A stretch of 64,000 nt of DNA. Source: Laburnicola sp. R22_1. Its lineage: Eukaryota > Ascomycota > Dothideomycetes > Pleosporales > Didymosphaeriaceae. The position numbers and the translations under genes were made by a program. The notes beneath the pieces were generated by a model. That model was not told the origin of the DNA, searched no databases, and saw only the letters and a program-made list of their open reading frames with translations. Shown in pieces: positions 21,441 through 34,436 of the stretch (position 1 is its first letter; each line of letters starts with the position of its first letter). Location: the NCBI GenBank assembly GCA_014281115.1, contig JACONQ010000007.1, forward strand, positions 1,984,001 through 2,048,000. Direction: 5' to 3'.

Positions 21441-24400
21441 TTACGCCTCGGCCTTCTCTTCTGTGTCACCATCTGATTCTGACTCTGCCTCGGCTTCCGC
21501 TACCACTTTCTCGTTCTCCTTCTCTTTTGTGCTGACATCCTTTGCGTTCCTCTCGCCCTTAGGCTTCTTGGCCTCCTCCGGGAAAAGATCTGCGAAGAAA
21601 TGGGGTAAGAAGCGGTTGATGCGCTTCCAAGTTTCGTTCCATAGCTCTTCTTTTTCGGGCTTTTCGTCCGGTGGGGCAAGATACCCACCGCTAGACATTA
21701 CGAGAAGCATGTTTTTCAGGTTTTCAGATACGGCTTCTTCCTATCTGGTTGTCAGTTTGAAAGTTTCGTATTCTTTATGTGGGGAACGTACTAGGTTGTC
21801 GCCCTGCCCGCTGTTCATCAGGCGATCCATGATGGTGATGATCTTGAGCCACAGGTGCAGCAGATCATCCGTCTCCGAGAGCATGGCGAGGTAATGTAGG
21901 AACACCTTCGGCAGCAGTGTCGCCGCACGCACACGCGTCTCGCTCATGCCCAGCGGATCGGATTGATACACTTCCGGCTTGAGTAGCTGTGTAATCAGAG
22001 GGAACAACACCTCGCTGAAGATTGCAGTCCATTCTTTATGCTCCGGTGACGCTAGCTCATTTGACAATAATGTCCGCTGTAGTGCGCCAAAAGCTTGCTG
22101 TCTGATTTCTCGACAAGGATTGAGACACTGATGCGTCAGCGTCTTCAAGATTGGCGACCAGTACGCCGTCCAAGCTGCAGAGCGTCAGTTGCTTATCCCT
22201 TCCCAAAATGCAGACATAGTACCTTCAGTGTTTTCAAGATGAGATTGTTCGATTAAATTGGGCACTTTGCTGGACATTTGGAAGACAATGGTCATAGCCG
22301 TACTTCCGCGTACGACAATCTCATCGCTTCTGTGAAGAATCAGCTTGCCATCATCATATTTTTTTTCAACAATACATACTCAGGTTTCTTAGGCTTCGGC
22401 GTTTTCCCTCGTCGCAGAGCCTGGTCGTACAGTTGCTCCTGTCTAGCGCCAACCTGGGCGGTCGTAGCAAATTCATTGAGTAGTGCAATAGCAGCTTCGT
22501 AGTTGTCCGCTGTAACACCTGGTGACGAAGATGTAGCAAGGTCCTCCACCAGCTGGAAGACATCACCCGCCGCCGCAGGTACCCGTTGCAACTTGTTCAA
22601 GATAGCCCAGAAATCCGGCGAGCTGGCCAGCTCCACGCGCAGACCATTAGGACCTTTCAAACAGTCTGCTAAGCCTTTTAGCAAGGGACCCGCGCAGTGC
22701 TTCAGGAGCTCCTCGTCGAATTTGGAGAATGTGTGGAGGAGAACTGGTGCTCGAATAAAGTCGTGATCCTAAAATAATCAGCGGCAATCAAATACGACAA
22801 AACAATACGTACATTGCTAGCTTTCAATATACTCAAAAGGTAGTATACACATCGCGCAATCAGTACAGGATGCAACTTCGACGCATCCTTGATCACAGTA
22901 GATAAAGCATCTGCAACATCTTTAGCCAGCTCTTGCACGGTCTCCTCGTCACGTAACGCGAGCACGGTCGCTAGCTCAAGGACAAACACCAAGCTTGGGT
23001 CATACGCCGGGCGGTTTATCTTCGCTTTGCTTCCGTTGGTACGCACGGCTGTCGTTGATGGCAGCTCAGGCTTCACTACAATGATCTTTGGTGAACCGTC
23101 TTCTGGTATCTGTTCGAGTAAGGACATGAGCAATGAGCGGAGTGAGTCGAGTGGTAGTTGACTTATGTTCGCTAGGATATCTTCAAAGTGACATCCCTGG
23201 ACGGTGTCTATTGTGCAGAGAGTGTACTCTATTTCTTGATCGGATGGCTCCGGAGGCTCGTCGTTGGCGAAGCTAGATACGTAGGATGACAATGCCGAGA
23301 AAATGCCTGTATCTGCAGGGCGCTCGACGCGATCTACGACTTGAGCGGGACTCCGGAGGGGTATCGGAGGTAGTGCTAGCGTCTTCTGGAATGACAGAAA
23401 GTAAGGGGGTATCAGGGAGTTGACAAAGAGGTTGACCATGATGTGAATGAGCTATCAAATGTCAGCAGTGATTTCGTAAGACACAACTGAAAGACTTACA
23501 TGGCTCCACCCATCTCTTATTGAGGCTTCATTGCCTTTGATGACTTGGAATAGCACAACGGTGGCCAGCTGCGCCCTCCCATCTCGTCCGAAGCGAACGG
23601 CAGTCTCGCTGACCATGACGCTCTTCTTCTCTACTTGCACTTCGGTATTGAGTGTCGTACTTGGCGGCACATCTGGTGCAAGTGTACTAATGTACGAAAG
23701 GCAGGAGATGATACGATCTAGCGCATCGTTTAACTTATACTTCGCTGCAATTTGCGCGCACTGGTCAAAGCCAGTGACGACCCGAGAGAAGACAATGTCA
23801 TCAGTAGCAGACATAAACACATACGACAGAGTCGCCACGATCGGCTTCCAAGTCGCAGCAAACATATCCGCATCGAATATGTTCGTGTCGCAAATGACAA
23901 GATCTGATGTAGATTGGGTCTTGATCAGTAACTCCTTCCACGCATGGTCGTACGCGTTGCGATTTTCGTGCTCCTCGGGCAGAATGATTTCGCGAGTCTT
24001 GATCGACTCATAGATAGCCTTCAGATAGTCTGGATCGAAATCGCCGTTATTTACGCCACGTAAGTTTTTCGTAAAATCTTCCAGAGTCATGCGCTTGTCT
24101 GCTCTGAGATTGGGATTGTGCTGATCAGTGTTGAGCATGATGATTGCGTAAGACAACACCCAGAGGGCGTCTGTGTTTGCGATGTTTTCAGGCTGTGCCT
24201 GTTGGAAGTATTGTTGCGAGAACTCGGTGAGGATTCGCTCAATGAGAGCCGATTCGCCAGGCAGCCGGAAACTATATAAGAGGCGTCGGAGAGCTTCATC
24301 CACTCGTAATGAAGTAAAGTCGAACAGCGCAATGAAGGCGCGGAGTATTCCCTCGTTTGACCGCTTCGAGATGAACTCGCCGAGCACTCTCTTGTCAATA

Positions 24401-26475
24401 CGAGCTGTGCCCTTCAAAATCTGGACGATGGAGTTAGGATCGTCGGGATTTTCAATGATACCTTGCGATGCAAGAAAAGCTATTCCGCCTTTGGGATTTT
24501 CGTTGAACTTTGTAGCGCCTCGAATAATGATATTCTTCCGTAACCGCTGTTCACGCAGCTTCTCCGCGCTCGGATACCCTTCGGTCACTGGCTCGTCGTC
24601 CAGTCGATCTGCGATCACTTGTATAAACCCAAGTAGGGCATCCAAACACAGTGGAGGTACGTTGACGGTGCTCCAAGTCGCTGAATCGGGAAACGCATTT
24701 CGAGAGAGGAGTCCAATAATGTCTAAGCAGACGTTCATTCGATCCGTCTCGCAGTCGTAGTTGACAAACAGCTCAGTCATGAATGAAGGTATGCGGACCA
24801 ATGCACCCAGATTTTCTACCATGGCCTCTCGCGCATCAGGCTTCCTAGCCCCTCCCTCCAAGCCAAGTTTCTGCCGGTCCTTTACCGGCACTGGTGTCGA
24901 TCGACCGCTCGTGCTGTTCTGTTGCGGCACAGGCTTGATAAGGGTGGGCGCTTGAGGCACACCTTCGTACAGTGATGGCTCGATGCCTGGCTCTAGGGGG
25001 ATCTCTACTCGTGGAAAAAGGCAGGCAACAAGGTATGACAGATATAGCTCCTGTTGCAACTTGAGAACGTTTCTGCATGTAGCAAGCAGGGTACCAGCTA
25101 CGCGCAAAGATTCATTCAAGATGGCCATGTTCTCGGCCCGGACCAACTGGAATAGATGCCGGCAAAGCGTGTCCTTTGCTAGGTTCGCCAAGCTGGGGTG
25201 GCTTGCTATCGACGGCCCAGCAACCTCAAGTGCAACGTCCACAATGCGAAGAGCCATGACACGCATAGTATCAGTGTGCTGTCGGTCATGTGGATCCAGC
25301 AGATCAACCAGGACTCGGAACAATTCTCGAATTGAGGGTAACGAGTACGGTTTGATCTCCGCGGGTGGTTGCTCCTGGATTTCCATGGTCCCGGGCAGAT
25401 CAAGTGTGCTTCCCGTCGGATTCGGCGCATTACTGTCGGTGTCCCCTTCGCCCTTTTCTGAATTACTTGGTTGTTGCGGTTCCTCGACTTTGGTCGGTCC
25501 TCCGTCGCTCTTTCCGTTTGTAGAGGGGTCCATCTTAAGGCCGTCTGGTTTCTCATCATTGTCTAGCTCTTCATCTAGCTTTTCGAGCTCCTCTGGTGCC
25601 TCGATTTCCAGCGTCTTCAGCCGCTTGAATATGACCTGGCACATTGACACCATGGCAATTTCCGCGGACCGACGTAGTAATTCCGACAGCCTAGACTGAC
25701 AACACATGCTGAGACCGGTCTCCATCATTTCACAAATGCTCTCGTCGCCTAGCACTTCGCCTGCTTGACCAGAGACCATGCTCTCCATCAGCTTCAGTAT
25801 CCGCAGGAGAACAATCTCGTCGGCAGGGGAGTCGCTAGCTTCAAATCGGCAGTGTGTAATAGCTGATGAGAGCTGCTGCATAGCTTCTGGGAGACGAGGC
25901 GAGTCGCGCCCAATGATGTTGTAGGACAGGAACTTTGTGATGGCAATCAAGGCGAGCGAAGTAATGGGCGCAGAGGTCGAGGAGGAGCGGATAACTTGCA
26001 GAAACGGATGAAGCATTGAAGGCGTGTCAAAGGTTCTGATGTCTGCCAGCACATTAGCAACACTCCAGATGCAATTTGAGCACTTGTGCGCACCTTTGCA
26101 GCCTTTAAGCTCGTTCCTCAGGCGCGCAAAGGCAGACATGAGCGGATTGTCCTGCATGCTCTTGCCCTTCTTCCCGCGCAAACCCCATCTGCTAGGCACA
26201 GCTTCCTCCTGTTCTCCAGTACCGCCAACAATGCCCTGTCCAGCCCGGTCCCTCTTCTGTATGGCCGGCGTCTTATCCGACGAGCCGCCCAGGATAGCGG
26301 CCACAGAAGAGTGTGCCCAGCGTGCATGCTTGCGCATGGCAGACATGACGGTTATGCATTCAGTGACCACGAGAGCGACTGGGTTGACCGCAACGGGAAT
26401 GCGCCGCGGTTCCAAGGCTGCGGCGGCCTCTTGGAGGCTATCTGGAGCAGCGCTGTCGGATCCATGGCTCGACAT
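21441..26475 (-). CDS. GEA1: GEA/GBF1-type Sec7-domain ARF guanine nucleotide exchange factor
   Basis: Six exons: 26475-23500, 23451-22813, 22768-22380, 22329-22223, 22174-21792 and 21740-21441, with introns of 44-51 bp that all keep frame (about 1,597 residues). The product is a large Golgi ARF exchange factor that acts at early Golgi membranes. The N-terminal DCB region starts with VNPVALVVTECITVMSAMRK, typical of Gea1/Gea2/GBF1. An acidic, Ser-rich linker follows, then the HUS region and the Sec7 domain (around 24,500 to 23,950 in genome terms) with the catalytic glutamate loop FRLPGESALIERI and the helix region ALWVLSYAIIMLNTDQHNPN. C-terminal HDS regions follow, and the tail is Lys/Glu-rich. 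The open frame extends 5' to 26586 but only from a GTG; the first ATG is at 26475, and I chose that. Other Sec7 families (Sec7/BIG) are less similar at the N terminus. Confidence 0.93.
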
Positions 26476-27329
26476 GCTGAAGGAGACTCTCGAAGCCGGC
26501 AGTGTGGGCTCTGGCGTGGCGGTGGGTGCGTGAGGGGAAGTATGATGGGGACGAGCACAACTATGCAGCCAGGTCAGCAAGTTCACGAAAGGAACTTCAT
26601 GCCCTCAAGAGAAAGTTGCCTGGAGAAGCAGCATTTAAAAATGGAGCAGCAGTGTAGTGACCGTGTCCTCATCGGTAGGCCCCAAGATTGTCGCAAGGCA
26701 TCAACATTACTGCGAGGTACCAAGATGAGTTATTCTTTGGACGTTGGAGACGCCAAGCGCCAGGGTGTCCGGACCTCCGCATCACACACTCGAGATTACC
26801 CCGGGCCGTCGACTTTCGTGTAAGCGCACTCGGGGAAATGCAAACGCGAATTAGGCAGACATCACGTCCTCTGATTAGAACTATTCAATATCTGGGGCTA
26901 ATATTCCACTACTGTTACAGACGCAAGGCTCCCATCTTGACTGACTACACTCAAACGCCCCTCATGCGACTTCTAGTATATACACAAGCTATCTCCAAAA
27001 CATACTGCAGGCCTCTAAATGCGCCTGCAAACAAAAAACAAGCAAGATTCAAAAAGCATCGAGGCATGGGCTAGGAGACCGGCTCGGTGGAGGCTCGTGC
27101 TGTCTCTAAAAGCCGAGGCCTCGACGATACTGGTTGGAGTCTTTCCATGCCCGTGGCCGGCATGGCTATTAAACAGATAGGATAATGAGGGAACAGTCAT
27201 GGTCCCTGCATCGTATTCGTGAAACTCGTCGCGCCGGAGTCAAGCTGCTGCTCACTGCGCTACATCTGGGTTTTGCGGCCTGTGGGGTTATTAGATCAAG
27301 CATGACGGATGCATTGAGTGGCTGGCTTA
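26476..27329. other. Intergenic region between ARF-GEF and ANP1 genes
   Basis: This carries the promoter and 5' UTR of the ARF-GEF gene and the 3' flank of the minus-strand ANP1 gene. I see no gene or repeat in it. Confidence 0.6.
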
Positions 27330-29086
27330 CTACTTCGATGCTTGCTTCTCCTTCTCATCTACGCCCCAAGCTTCATGGACCTCCTCGGCCCTTTTCTCTT
27401 TCTTCGCCGCGCCGCCCTCTTTCTTCACATCTTCATCGGTCTTCTCTTCTTTAGCTTTCTCCGCCTTCACCTCTTTCCTGGCCTCTTCTTTGACCTTTTC
27501 TTCCTCTTTCTTTTTCTGTTCTTGCTCTTTCTCCTCGTTCTTCGCCTTTTGCACCAGATCCTGCACCGCCGCCTTTTCCTTCTCCCAGTCGCTTGACTTG
27601 GAGTCAAATTGCTCCTTAATCTTCTCCTCCTTCTTCTTCTTTGCGGCCTCTTCGGCTTCCTTAGCCTTGCGCTCCTTCTCCATTTCTTCCATGTGTCGTA
27701 TGTCGTCGACACTAGGCTCATACAAATGCCAAATGGTATAGTGTGGCAGGCCAACGACAGAAAACTTCATGCGCTTCGCCATCTGATCTTGGGTGAGTAT
27801 AAAGCTCCTTCAACATCAACATCAACAACTCACCTTTCCAAAACCCTCCGTCTCGGCGTGCTTTTCAAAGCTGAAGGCTGGGAAATGCACACCCTGTCGG
27901 AAAACCTTCGCCTTGGCGAGAATACTCACACCACCGACACCATCAATTTCCATTTCCATGTCAGGGTCTCCGTAAGGATCACGCAGGTAAGCCAAATGCG
28001 GTCGCCAGGTGGCATATTCTGCGTAACCTTCGACGATGACGGCGTCCTCGTCGAGAGTGTCTGCCAGCGCCAGCGCAGTCTCGGATTCTTGCCAGGAGTT
28101 GAGATCATAAGGCTGTTCTCCACCCAACCAATCGGGGAGCGGTCGCCAGACATCTGTAACAGTGTTAGCAGGCAAATGATGCCAGCGACTCGGAGTGTCC
28201 TACTGGGAACAATGACGTCCTTGTTATGGCGCATGAGATCTTCAAGAATCGTGAAGGGAGCCGTTTCAACATCAACATCTCGCCAGTACACCCAACTGTG
28301 CGTCGGGCGGAGCGCCGCGCTGAGCAGCCAATTACGGGCCTGAGCCATAGACTTGCGACGCCCAGCTTGAGCTGCGAAACCGTGTCTGCTCTCCACATCT
28401 TGATTAACCTTCTGCCCAAAGTCTTTCTCCAAGATTGAAATCTCGCCGAATTGTTGTTTTGGTTCTGGATCCGACTGGAGCTCCGTAAGCTTCTGATTCA
28501 GCTTGTCAATCGTGTTGTCCTTCGAGTCGCCAACGAGGAAAGCCAGATCGATCAAGTTGTGTGGATATGTGAGGTTCTTTAGATGGGCGAAAAACATGTC
28601 CAGATGCGGCGCAGCGTCTCGTAGCGGCGCGCAAAGTAGTATGCGCTCCTCTCTTTCCCAGCCCCTTGCCGTGCCTTGTACATTGCTCAAGTCGTAGTAT
28701 CGAACAGTCTCTAGCTGTGAGTCTTCGCTCGAGGTGAGGTAGCTAAGCGGGCCTGAGCCCAGGTTCGGTCGTAGGTCGGGGAAGAAGAAGAGGAGGCCGG
28801 TGAGAAAGACGGAGGCTATGAGCAGGAGCCGCTGTATGAGCTGCCGCCGCCGCCTCAAGGCTGGTTGTGATCTGGGCTGGAATCTGCCGTGGCAATAGAA
28901 ATTAGCATGGTGCGGGCATGAGCGGCGGTGCGTCAGGAGTGCTGAAAGGTTGGACTGCAGCGACGCGCTCAGCATAGCGGCGACAGACGTACTTGTGAGG
29001 CTGAATGGAAAAGGTGCCCCCGCCTGTCGATGGGTATGCGGCATTGCCGTTGGAAAACGCATGACGGTGCATCTTCTGCTTTTCAT
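27330..29086 (-). CDS. ANP1: ANP1-type alpha-1,6-mannosyltransferase (mannan polymerase II subunit)
   Basis: Three exons: 29086-28204, 28153-27834 and 27782-27330, with introns 28154-28203 and 27783-27833. It is a Golgi type II membrane protein of the Anp1/Mnn9/Van1 family (GT62), which extends the N-glycan outer-chain mannan backbone. A signal anchor (LLLIASVFLTGLLFFF) precedes RYYDLSNVQG and ILLCAPLRDAAPHL. Further family blocks are LTYPHNLIDLAFLVGDSKDNT, the DxD motif in WVYWRDVDVET, VIVPNVWRPLPDWLGGEQ, and GVHFPAFSFEKHAETEGFG. The PHYTIWHLYEPS end is followed by a long Lys/Glu coiled-coil tail, as in yeast Anp1. The start is uncertain: in-frame ATGs lie at 29086, 29062, 29044 and 28975, and an unspotted 5' intron is possible. 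Confidence 0.92.
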
Positions 29087-30928
29087 GTAAGGGCAGCATC
29101 CAGGAGGGAGGGCTGCGAAGTCAGATCGCGCTGATGGCTCCCTTGAGCACCCCCGGTCACGTCGAGTCGCTGAGCGCGGTGCAGAGCGCAGCGAGGACGG
29201 GCACACCAGTGGAGCAGGCGTGCGATGCGAATTGATGCCACGATGGCCGCAGGGGAAATCGAAGGGATGCGTGGGCCGCGGTAGCCCTTGGGCAAGTCGT
29301 CGTACAGGGCTCCGGAACTGGCTGGTGTTTTATTTCGCTAGACGAAGGCCAGTTGTCGTAGACATGCCCTGATATCCCTGGCAGCACGAACCGAAATGGC
29401 GACGGGCGGCACGGGATGGGATGGCAAGGGCGGGCGGAAGGTGAGAGGGGCTGACAGGCGTCCTCAAAGAACGCAGATGGATATTCGCTTGGCTAGATGC
29501 GCAGATGCGTAGCAGAGGTGGAAGGGTGCAGCGTGGCGCTAGTCGTCGATGTTTCAGATGCGACTGCGGGCAATCGGACCTCGAGGAACCGCCGTGCGTG
29601 ACATGAATTTGCTTCTGGCGCGAGCGACTCCGTGTAGACCTCGGGACCGTATGCGGCTGAGGCTCGTACCCACTGCGACTTTTTCTCTTCAGCCAGCAGC
29701 ACAATTTGCACCATCAAGACCGACCGACGCGCGGCCAGGCGGGCCGTTTCACATTAAGCACCTAATCATAGACACACATGTAGATCTATTACTATATACT
29801 CCAACACACGTACACGTCCATCGTGGCCGTCCACACACACTAAGCTCGTACCCGTGGACCTATACAGAGCACATGTCTCCTGAAACCTAACGCATACAAT
29901 CAGCATACGTTCGACGAGGCACCACAGGAAACCGAGAGTTGGAAAACCTCGTGCTCAGAAAGCCGTTATATTCATTCTCCGCCACCGGCCTCGGATCATG
30001 ACAGCCCAAGACGGACCGCCGCGATCCTCAGCTCGGAGACCACAATTACGCGACGTTTGCACGCGCAACTCCACAACTCGTCATCCCAAGCCGAGGCTGG
30101 TAGAGTGCGGGAGGGTGACCCGGCGGCAGATGTCATGGAATGGATAGACTAGGTTTTCATCCTGGCGAGGGTAGGGTCCGAGGTTGCACGTACCTGAGTA
30201 ACTTCGGAGGCCCTGGCGTGACTAACGGTCGGTAGATCTAGCTTATTCAAGTCAGTCAGGGTCGCTTCAATAGGAGTATGAAGCAATCAACATAGAAGCG
30301 ATTATCAGACAAAGGTAAGCTGGTATAAAGTGTCTTCAAGGTAGTTCAGTAGCAGAACTGAAAAGATATACACGCATCATAAAACGCAGGGCAGAAGTGG
30401 GGATATGCGGGTCATCAACTTACAATATGTGAGTGGCAGCTGAGCCGCTTCTGCTGGATTAGAATAGGTCTGAGCGTTCGAGTTCATCAATGATATCGAC
30501 AGCGCCGTGACTGCCGCAAATACGACGCAGTACCCATCATCGCCATAGCGAGTGCACTATACACCTTTGTTTGCAGCCCAGCCCCGTCGAAGCATCTGTT
30601 GGCTCAGTCAGCTGGTGTCTCGAATCAAAAACAAGAGAAGCTGGCAGAGAACAGAAAAGAGATCAGTTGGTGGTGCATGTTCGGAGCTCATCATAGATCA
30701 CCGGAACATATAGGAAAGTATCAATCATGAAGAGATTGTCGGGGAACAGAGAGAATCAAACTTACATTGATGTGAGGTTGTGTCTGGAAGTTGGGGTTGC
30801 GGAAGCGAAAAAAATCATGGCAGTCGCGAAATCTTGGCGTTTTAGTCAGCGCGCAATTGGCATCCCGCGACGACGCGACCAGTCCGCCCAACAAGCCACC
30901 CAAACCCCAAAGTAACACCACACACAAC
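29087..30928. other. Divergent intergenic region between ANP1 and MTR3
   Basis: This is about 1.8 kb between two divergently transcribed genes and should contain both promoters. Its left half is G+C-rich; around 29770-29850 there is an ACACAC/ACGTACACG-rich patch. I looked for tRNA-like B-box words and conserved protein frames and saw none. Confidence 0.55.
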
Positions 30929-32040
30929 ATGGCGTCCAATTTGGATAGGAGAAGGATCAATGCGCCTTCCGGTGGAACCTCATCGCCGGTCTTCGCAAGA
31001 ACTGCAAAAGAGTCCGATTATCTCGAATCACTACGTCCAAACAGAACTAGACAACCGAATGAGTTGCGGAAGACTTGTAAGTGTTTAATGTCTGCTGGCT
31101 TAACACGCGATCCTGAAACTTTTGTCATCGATAAGATGGCGCGGTGGAAGCTTTTGCACCTGAGTCCACATTCGCGCTCCCAGAACAGCTTTCTTGCGCA
31201 TGAGCTAACATGTTCTTCACAGTCCTTCAAACCGGCATTGTCCCCTCCGCATCCGGTTCCGCATATCTCGAAGTGCCTTCCTCCTCGCGACCCGCCCAGC
31301 CTACGCTTATAGCACCTACCTCGAGCCTGAAGATCACGGCCTCAGTTCAGGGACCGAAGCCCCTCCCCCGCAGCGCGCCCTTCTCTCCGAGCCTTCTCCT
31401 TACCACGACTGTAAAATTTGCCCCGTTCGCAACCCGATATCGGAGAGGATATATTCGCGATTCAGCAGAACGGGATCTGGGTGTGCATCTAGAGACCGCA
31501 CTGCGGGGTGTCATAATAGGTGAACGGTGGCCTAAGAGCGGGGTTGAGGTCGTTATAACAGTACTTGAAGGAGACGAGGATGCTTGGTGGGGCGATAGCG
31601 CAATTGAGGGTGGGGTTGGTAGTGGCTGGGGCCTGCTGAATGTACTCGCCGGGTGTATAACGGTCGCGAGTGCTGCCATAGTAGACGCAGGGATCGATTG
31701 CGTTGACATGGTTACGGGCGGTGTAGCAGCAATTGTTCGACAACCAGGTTCAGCCAGGGAAGAGCAGAAGATATTGGACCCGTGTCCCGCGGAGCATCAG
31801 CACATCGCCGCAGCATGCGCAGTAGGCTACCTGGCCTCCAGAGACGAGATTACGGAGGTCTGGCTGAAGGGCGATGTAGGCGCAGATCCGGATGAGCTCA
31901 TCGAGGGCGCTACGCATGCGGCAGTCGGCAGCGTCAGCGTGCTGAAAGAGGTGCTGCTTGAAAACATGGAAGCGAAGATCGAGGGACAAGGGAAGGCCGC
32001 CACCAAGAGGAAACACGGAGACGTTGAGATGACGGGTTGA
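30929..32040 (+). CDS. MTR3: Exosome core subunit MTR3 (RNase PH-like)
   Basis: Two exons, 30929-31076 and 31223-32040 (321 residues); the intron 31077-31222 has GTAAGT and CACAG ends. The product belongs to the six-subunit RNase PH-like ring of the nuclear and cytoplasmic RNA exosome, which in eukaryotes is structural rather than catalytic. The N terminus NLDRRRINAPSGG and the join RKTFLQTGIVPSASGSAYLE match the Mtr3 family. The middle has ERDLGVHLETALRGVI and a Gly-rich GSGWGLLNVLAGCITVASAA block, in the position of the RNase PH second repeat. The C terminus is basic and acidic (KRKHGDVEM). The length suits fungal Mtr3. The ring partner Rrp43 or Rrp46 is less likely given the N terminus. 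Confidence 0.87.
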
Positions 32041-32537
32041 CGAGCATGAAGAGCAAGACTCTTTGGATTTTCTGCATTAGGACGGGCCTCAGTGGATCTC
32101 TCATGCATAGCGACGGCGTTTATATACCAAAATGAACGAGAATGGACTTTGATGAACTATCAATAACATGGCAATGACGGTGAGAATAATCATGAAGGCG
32201 CCAGCCCCATCACCTGTTATGTATCTCTGTTTTGGAAGAACAAGGCTTGCGTCAAACGCCAGTTTGTCCTAATATCTCACTCGTATTGCGTATCAGGCCT
32301 GGCATCGGGTGCCGTCTGTAGGCGCCATATCGTGAATACTTGGATCGTTCCTTCCTCTCTCACTGTCCTTTTCTTTTCCAACGCTACAAACGCAGCTGAG
32401 TAGTTGGTCCGTTTGCTCGCCAGTCCCATATATTCTACTCCAGCTCGTCTCTCGCCTCTCCCTCCGCACCTTTGCTTCTACAATCCCACGTCGTTGTCGA
32501 CTTGGGCCATTTAACAACCCAGCTAGAAGCAACTGTC
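32041..32537. other. Intergenic region MTR3 to La-Arb1 gene
   Basis: This is the tandem plus-strand spacer: the 3' flank of MTR3, then the promoter of the next gene. The stretch 32340-32520 is CT-rich, as is common just upstream of fungal starts. I see nothing else. Confidence 0.55.
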
Positions 32538-34436
32538 ATGTCAACGATGACAGAGCAAGCCGCCGTGGAGCAAGAGCATCCTGATGCCCCGGAAATCCGC
32601 CGACAGGTAAGCTGAAGCACAGTCCGCAGCGCAACATTATCAACCGCGGGTCCACGAGCTCATTGACAATATCAGGTTGAGTTTTACTTCTCCGACGAGA
32701 ACCTGCCTTCTGATCTGCACCTTCTACAATGCTGTGGCGGCCGCGAAAATCTCCCCGTCTCCGTCTCCCGCATCTGCGGCTTCAAAAAGATGCGGACATT
32801 CAAACCCAAGTCTATGGTTGTTGAAGCTCTCCGCAAGTCCGCCTTCCTGGTCGTCTCCGAAGATGGCAAGCAACTCTGGCGCAAAGTTCCCCTTCGAGGC
32901 CCTTGTGCACTCGACCCGGACTTCTACAATGACGACGAAATCGTATATGACCCGCGCGCGAGGAAGCCAGCAGTGCAGCCGGTGCCATTGCTGCCGCAGA
33001 CAAAACCCCAGTTGCCGCCCGGCATGACCAAGAACCTGATGAAGCCGACCGGGTTCGAGGACACTTACGTGAGTTGCCTCAGGATCCATCGTATATAGTG
33101 GACCTACGCTGACCATACACCACTCTTGCAGGTCGAGGCGCCGATTACACCAGATGAGGCGAAGCAGGAAGAGGCCATGTATGCCCCTGAGAAGCCGTTT
33201 GTGGAGCGCATCGAGATTGCTATTCAGCGTTTCAAGCAGAAGAGGCGGATGCACGAGATTTATGCGAACGTCTTCAACAAGTGGATGCGCTTTGGCGGTG
33301 TGGAGTCTGCCCCACGCATGTTCGGGGGAGTTTCGAAGAAGGAAATGGCTGGCATGGACGCTGAGGAGATCGCGCGGGCTACGGCTATTCATAACGTGCC
33401 ATGGGACCGGCAAAACCCCAAACATTGGGTCGTAGACTTTGTCGGCGTAGGAGAGGCGTTTCTGTAAGTTGATTGAACCCTCTCAAACACTCCAGACCAG
33501 ACATGCTGACCTTTCCACAGCTCATCCTTCTTCCCAGCTCATTACGGTTTCGCGCCTCACCAGATCAAGAACGCTTGCCAAGTTCTGCGTTCCTTTTACA
33601 ACTATCTTCTGTTCCATTCCGTCTGCGATGAGTACCGTAATGACCTCGAAGCGGCCCGCAAACTCTGCGACACCGCTGAAGGCGAGCTTTCTAAGACTCA
33701 TGCCGCCGGTCTCGCTCTCCCTGGCGCCTTCAATTCCGCTGCAAGCACTATCTTCGGCGGCTCCAAGGCCGGCACTTATACTGGCAACAAGGAGTGGGCC
33801 ATGAAACTCAAGGAGGAAGGTGTCAATCTTGGAGAGGTAGGTGTCATGGACGAGGAGGCTAGGATCACTTTCAAGACCGGTGTGGCTATCATGGGTACAG
33901 ATGAGCAACAGACCATGCTCGACACACAAGCTGTCAGGGTCTTGAAGGATGAGTCTTTCGGCTTGGAAGTCATGTCCATCACGCCTTCGGATGAGATTAC
34001 TAGGGAGATGTACACCCATCAAAACTCGGTCACCGCTCAGAAACTCCGCCTGGAGCCTCTCGGCAAACTCCTCTGTCGCTCCTGGCACATTGCCAACTTC
34101 AACCAGTACGACCTACCCAAGTCCAAGTACCCGAACGGTCGCCTACCAAAGACAGAGGAGGGTAAACAATACGAGTTCTGGGTCGAGGACCGTGTGCTGG
34201 ACGAGTGCTTCCCGGATATGAAGATCGATGCGAGGACCCTGACGTTGGATGGCGGCATCACGATCTTGGACGATGTGCGCGAGACTATGTGCAGCTTCTA
34301 CAAGTGGTTGCCGAACGAGCTGTGGATGGAGCGGCATCCGAAGGAGGTGGTGATCAGGAAGAAAGACTGGTCGGTAGAGGAGAACGGTGGTGGCATAGAG
34401 AAGTTTGCCGACGATGAGTCGGATCTCGAGGGTTGA
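32538..34436 (+). CDS. ARB1: La-motif / Arb1 fusion protein (argonaute siRNA chaperone Arb1 family)
   Basis: Four exons: 32538-32606, 32676-33068, 33132-33463 and 33521-34436 (569 residues). Residues of about 20-105 form a La-type winged helix: VEFYFSDENLPSDLHLLQ, then GGRENLPVSVSRICGFKKMR, then VVEALRKSAFLVVSEDGK. After a Pro-rich linker, KPTGFEDTYVEAPITPDEA begins an Arb1 domain running to the end. Its blocks include PEKPFVERIEIAIQRFKQKR, WVVDFVGVGEAFLSSFFP, FNSAASTIFGGSKAG, FKTGVAIMGTDEQ, LGKLLCRSW, YEFWVEDRVLDECF and MCSFYKWLPNELW. In fission yeast Arb1 is a subunit of the ARC complex, which holds duplex siRNA on Ago1 and inhibits slicing during RNAi-directed heterochromatin assembly. That Arb1 is not known to carry a La motif, so the joined architecture is notable. 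The link is within one exon (32676-33068), so it is not a splice-model artefact. Confidence 0.85.

Noticed and set aside
23531..25699. Long plus-strand frames (160, 195 and 238 residues) within the ARF-GEF gene
   Set aside because: They are antisense to the highly conserved Sec7 and HUS regions and rich in Ser/Arg, as expected from the opposite frame.
26476..26586. Longer N terminus for the ARF-GEF
   Set aside because: The open frame there begins with GTG and has no ATG before 26475.
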